Assembly: GCA_023410155.1 (NCBI GenBank)
Contig: JAEYQF010000130.1
Location: 1 to 7,108, forward strand
Direction: 5' to 3'
DNA: 7,108 bases
Source of the DNA: Verrucomicrobiota bacterium
Lineage (GTDB): Bacteria > Verrucomicrobiota > Verrucomicrobiia > Opitutales > Opitutaceae
In this document: piece by piece, positions 6,732 through 7,108 of the stretch
Position numbering within the stretch: position 1 is the first letter of the stretch
How the letters are laid out: each line of letters begins with the position of its first letter
The notes under the pieces: model-generated
Databases searched by the model: none
Seen by the model: only the letters and a program-made list of their open reading frames with translations
What the model was told of the DNA's origin: nothing
Position numbers and translations under genes: made by a program

Positions 6732-6766
6732 CCACGCCGCGCGGAGGAGTGCCGCGCGGCGCGTGG
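6732..6766 (-). terminator. GC-rich hairpin between binding-protein and permease genes (attenuator or partial terminator)
   Basis: The arms CCACGCCGCGCGG (6732-6744) and CCGCGCGGCGCGTGG (6752-6766) pair over 13 bp with a 2-base bulge and a 7-base loop. In the minus-strand transcript the stem is followed by GTTACTTTTCTCTC, a T-rich though interrupted tail. It begins 23 bases after the binding-protein stop codon. Such hairpins are common after binding-protein genes in ABC operons, where they protect the upstream message and lower expression of the membrane parts. Since the permease and ATPase genes follow closely, complete termination is unlikely. Confidence 0.55.
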
Positions 6767-6789
6767 CAGAGACGAAACAGGCGAAGCGA

Positions 6790-7108
6790 TTACTTCTTCA
6801 ACGCTTCAGCCATGATCGAGGCGTCGATGTAGGAGGCTATGTCTTGTGCCTCCTGATACACCGCGTTCTTGACGTTGAAATCATCCGCGATTGCCGACGA
6901 GCCCGCGACGGAGCCGAAGCCATTCGAACTCGATGACATGATCCTCGAGCCCTCGGCGAGCGTGAGAAACCGCGTGCCGGAGAGAAACGCCGCATACTCC
7001 TTGGGGTCCACTCCCGCCCGTGCCGCCATGATCTTAATGCCATCTTCGCGCGTGGTAGCGTCGCTGAGATACGCGGCCACCTGATCCCAAACTTTGACGA
7101 ACTTCACC
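6790..7108 (-). CDS. ABC transporter substrate-binding protein, NitT/TauT type (C-terminal part; 5' end outside window)
   Basis: Only the last 105 residues lie in the window, ending in a TAA at 6790. The fragment (FVKVWDQVAAYLSDATTRED, then AARAGVDPKEYAAFLSGTRFL, FNVKNAVYQEAQDIASYID and a Lys-Lys end) looks like the C-terminal lobe of periplasmic binding proteins of the NMT1/THI5-like, nitrate/taurine group. The signal peptide and the substrate pocket are mostly outside, so the ligand cannot be judged from sequence. It is followed by the permease 72 bases later, past the hairpin, as expected for the first gene of an importer operon. The promoter, and any guanidine riboswitch, would lie upstream of it beyond the right edge. 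Confidence 0.85.
   Translation of the reverse strand, partial: VKFVKVWDQVAAYLSDATTREDGIKIMAARAGVDPKEYAAFLSGTRFLTLAEGSRIMSSSSNGFGSVAGSSAIADDFNVKNAVYQEAQDIASYIDASIMAEALKK

Overview
All convincing genes in this window lie on the minus strand and form one gene cluster for taking up and breaking down guanidine, a set that databases still often label 'urea carboxylase and associated proteins'. Read in the direction of transcription (high to low coordinates) it holds: the C-terminal end of a NitT/TauT-type substrate-binding protein (cut by the window edge), the ABC permease, the ABC ATPase, a NikR-like ribbon-helix-helix regulator, the two DUF1989 proteins UAAP2 and UAAP1 (the two subunits of carboxyguanidine deiminase), and the first 853 residues of a large biotin-dependent carboxylase that runs off the left edge.

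Proposed pathway: the transporter imports the substrate. The carboxylase uses ATP, bicarbonate and biotin to make carboxyguanidine. The UAAP1/UAAP2 pair removes one ammonia to give allophanate. An allophanate hydrolase, expected just beyond the left edge but not visible here, would finish the conversion to ammonia and CO2. The pathway is known from published work on carboxyguanidine deiminases. Assigning it to this locus is inference from gene content and from an Asp in the carboxyltransferase site (D704) where I recall true urea carboxylases having Asn.

The genes are tightly packed. Permease and ATPase overlap by 4 bases (ATGA), and UAAP2 and UAAP1 are 1 base apart. The three wider gaps each carry structure: a strong GC-rich hairpin with a T-rich tail between binding protein and permease (6732-6766), a hairpin just after the regulator followed by an AT-richer stretch with two GTGTTAC copies 21 bp apart (4111-4236), and an inverted repeat before the carboxylase (2580-2621). 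The middle gap suggests that the enzyme genes may have their own regulated start, next to the regulator gene.

The organism is a high-GC bacterium; the DNA does not identify the lineage. Most starts lack a clear Shine-Dalgarno sequence, which would fit groups such as Verrucomicrobiota but is only a hint. The most unusual points are the regulator's nickel site, which keeps three His ligands but has Tyr in place of the Cys, and the possible operator between regulator and enzymes. No RNA gene, CRISPR array, insertion sequence or known guanidine riboswitch was found. The long plus-strand open frames are antisense shadows.
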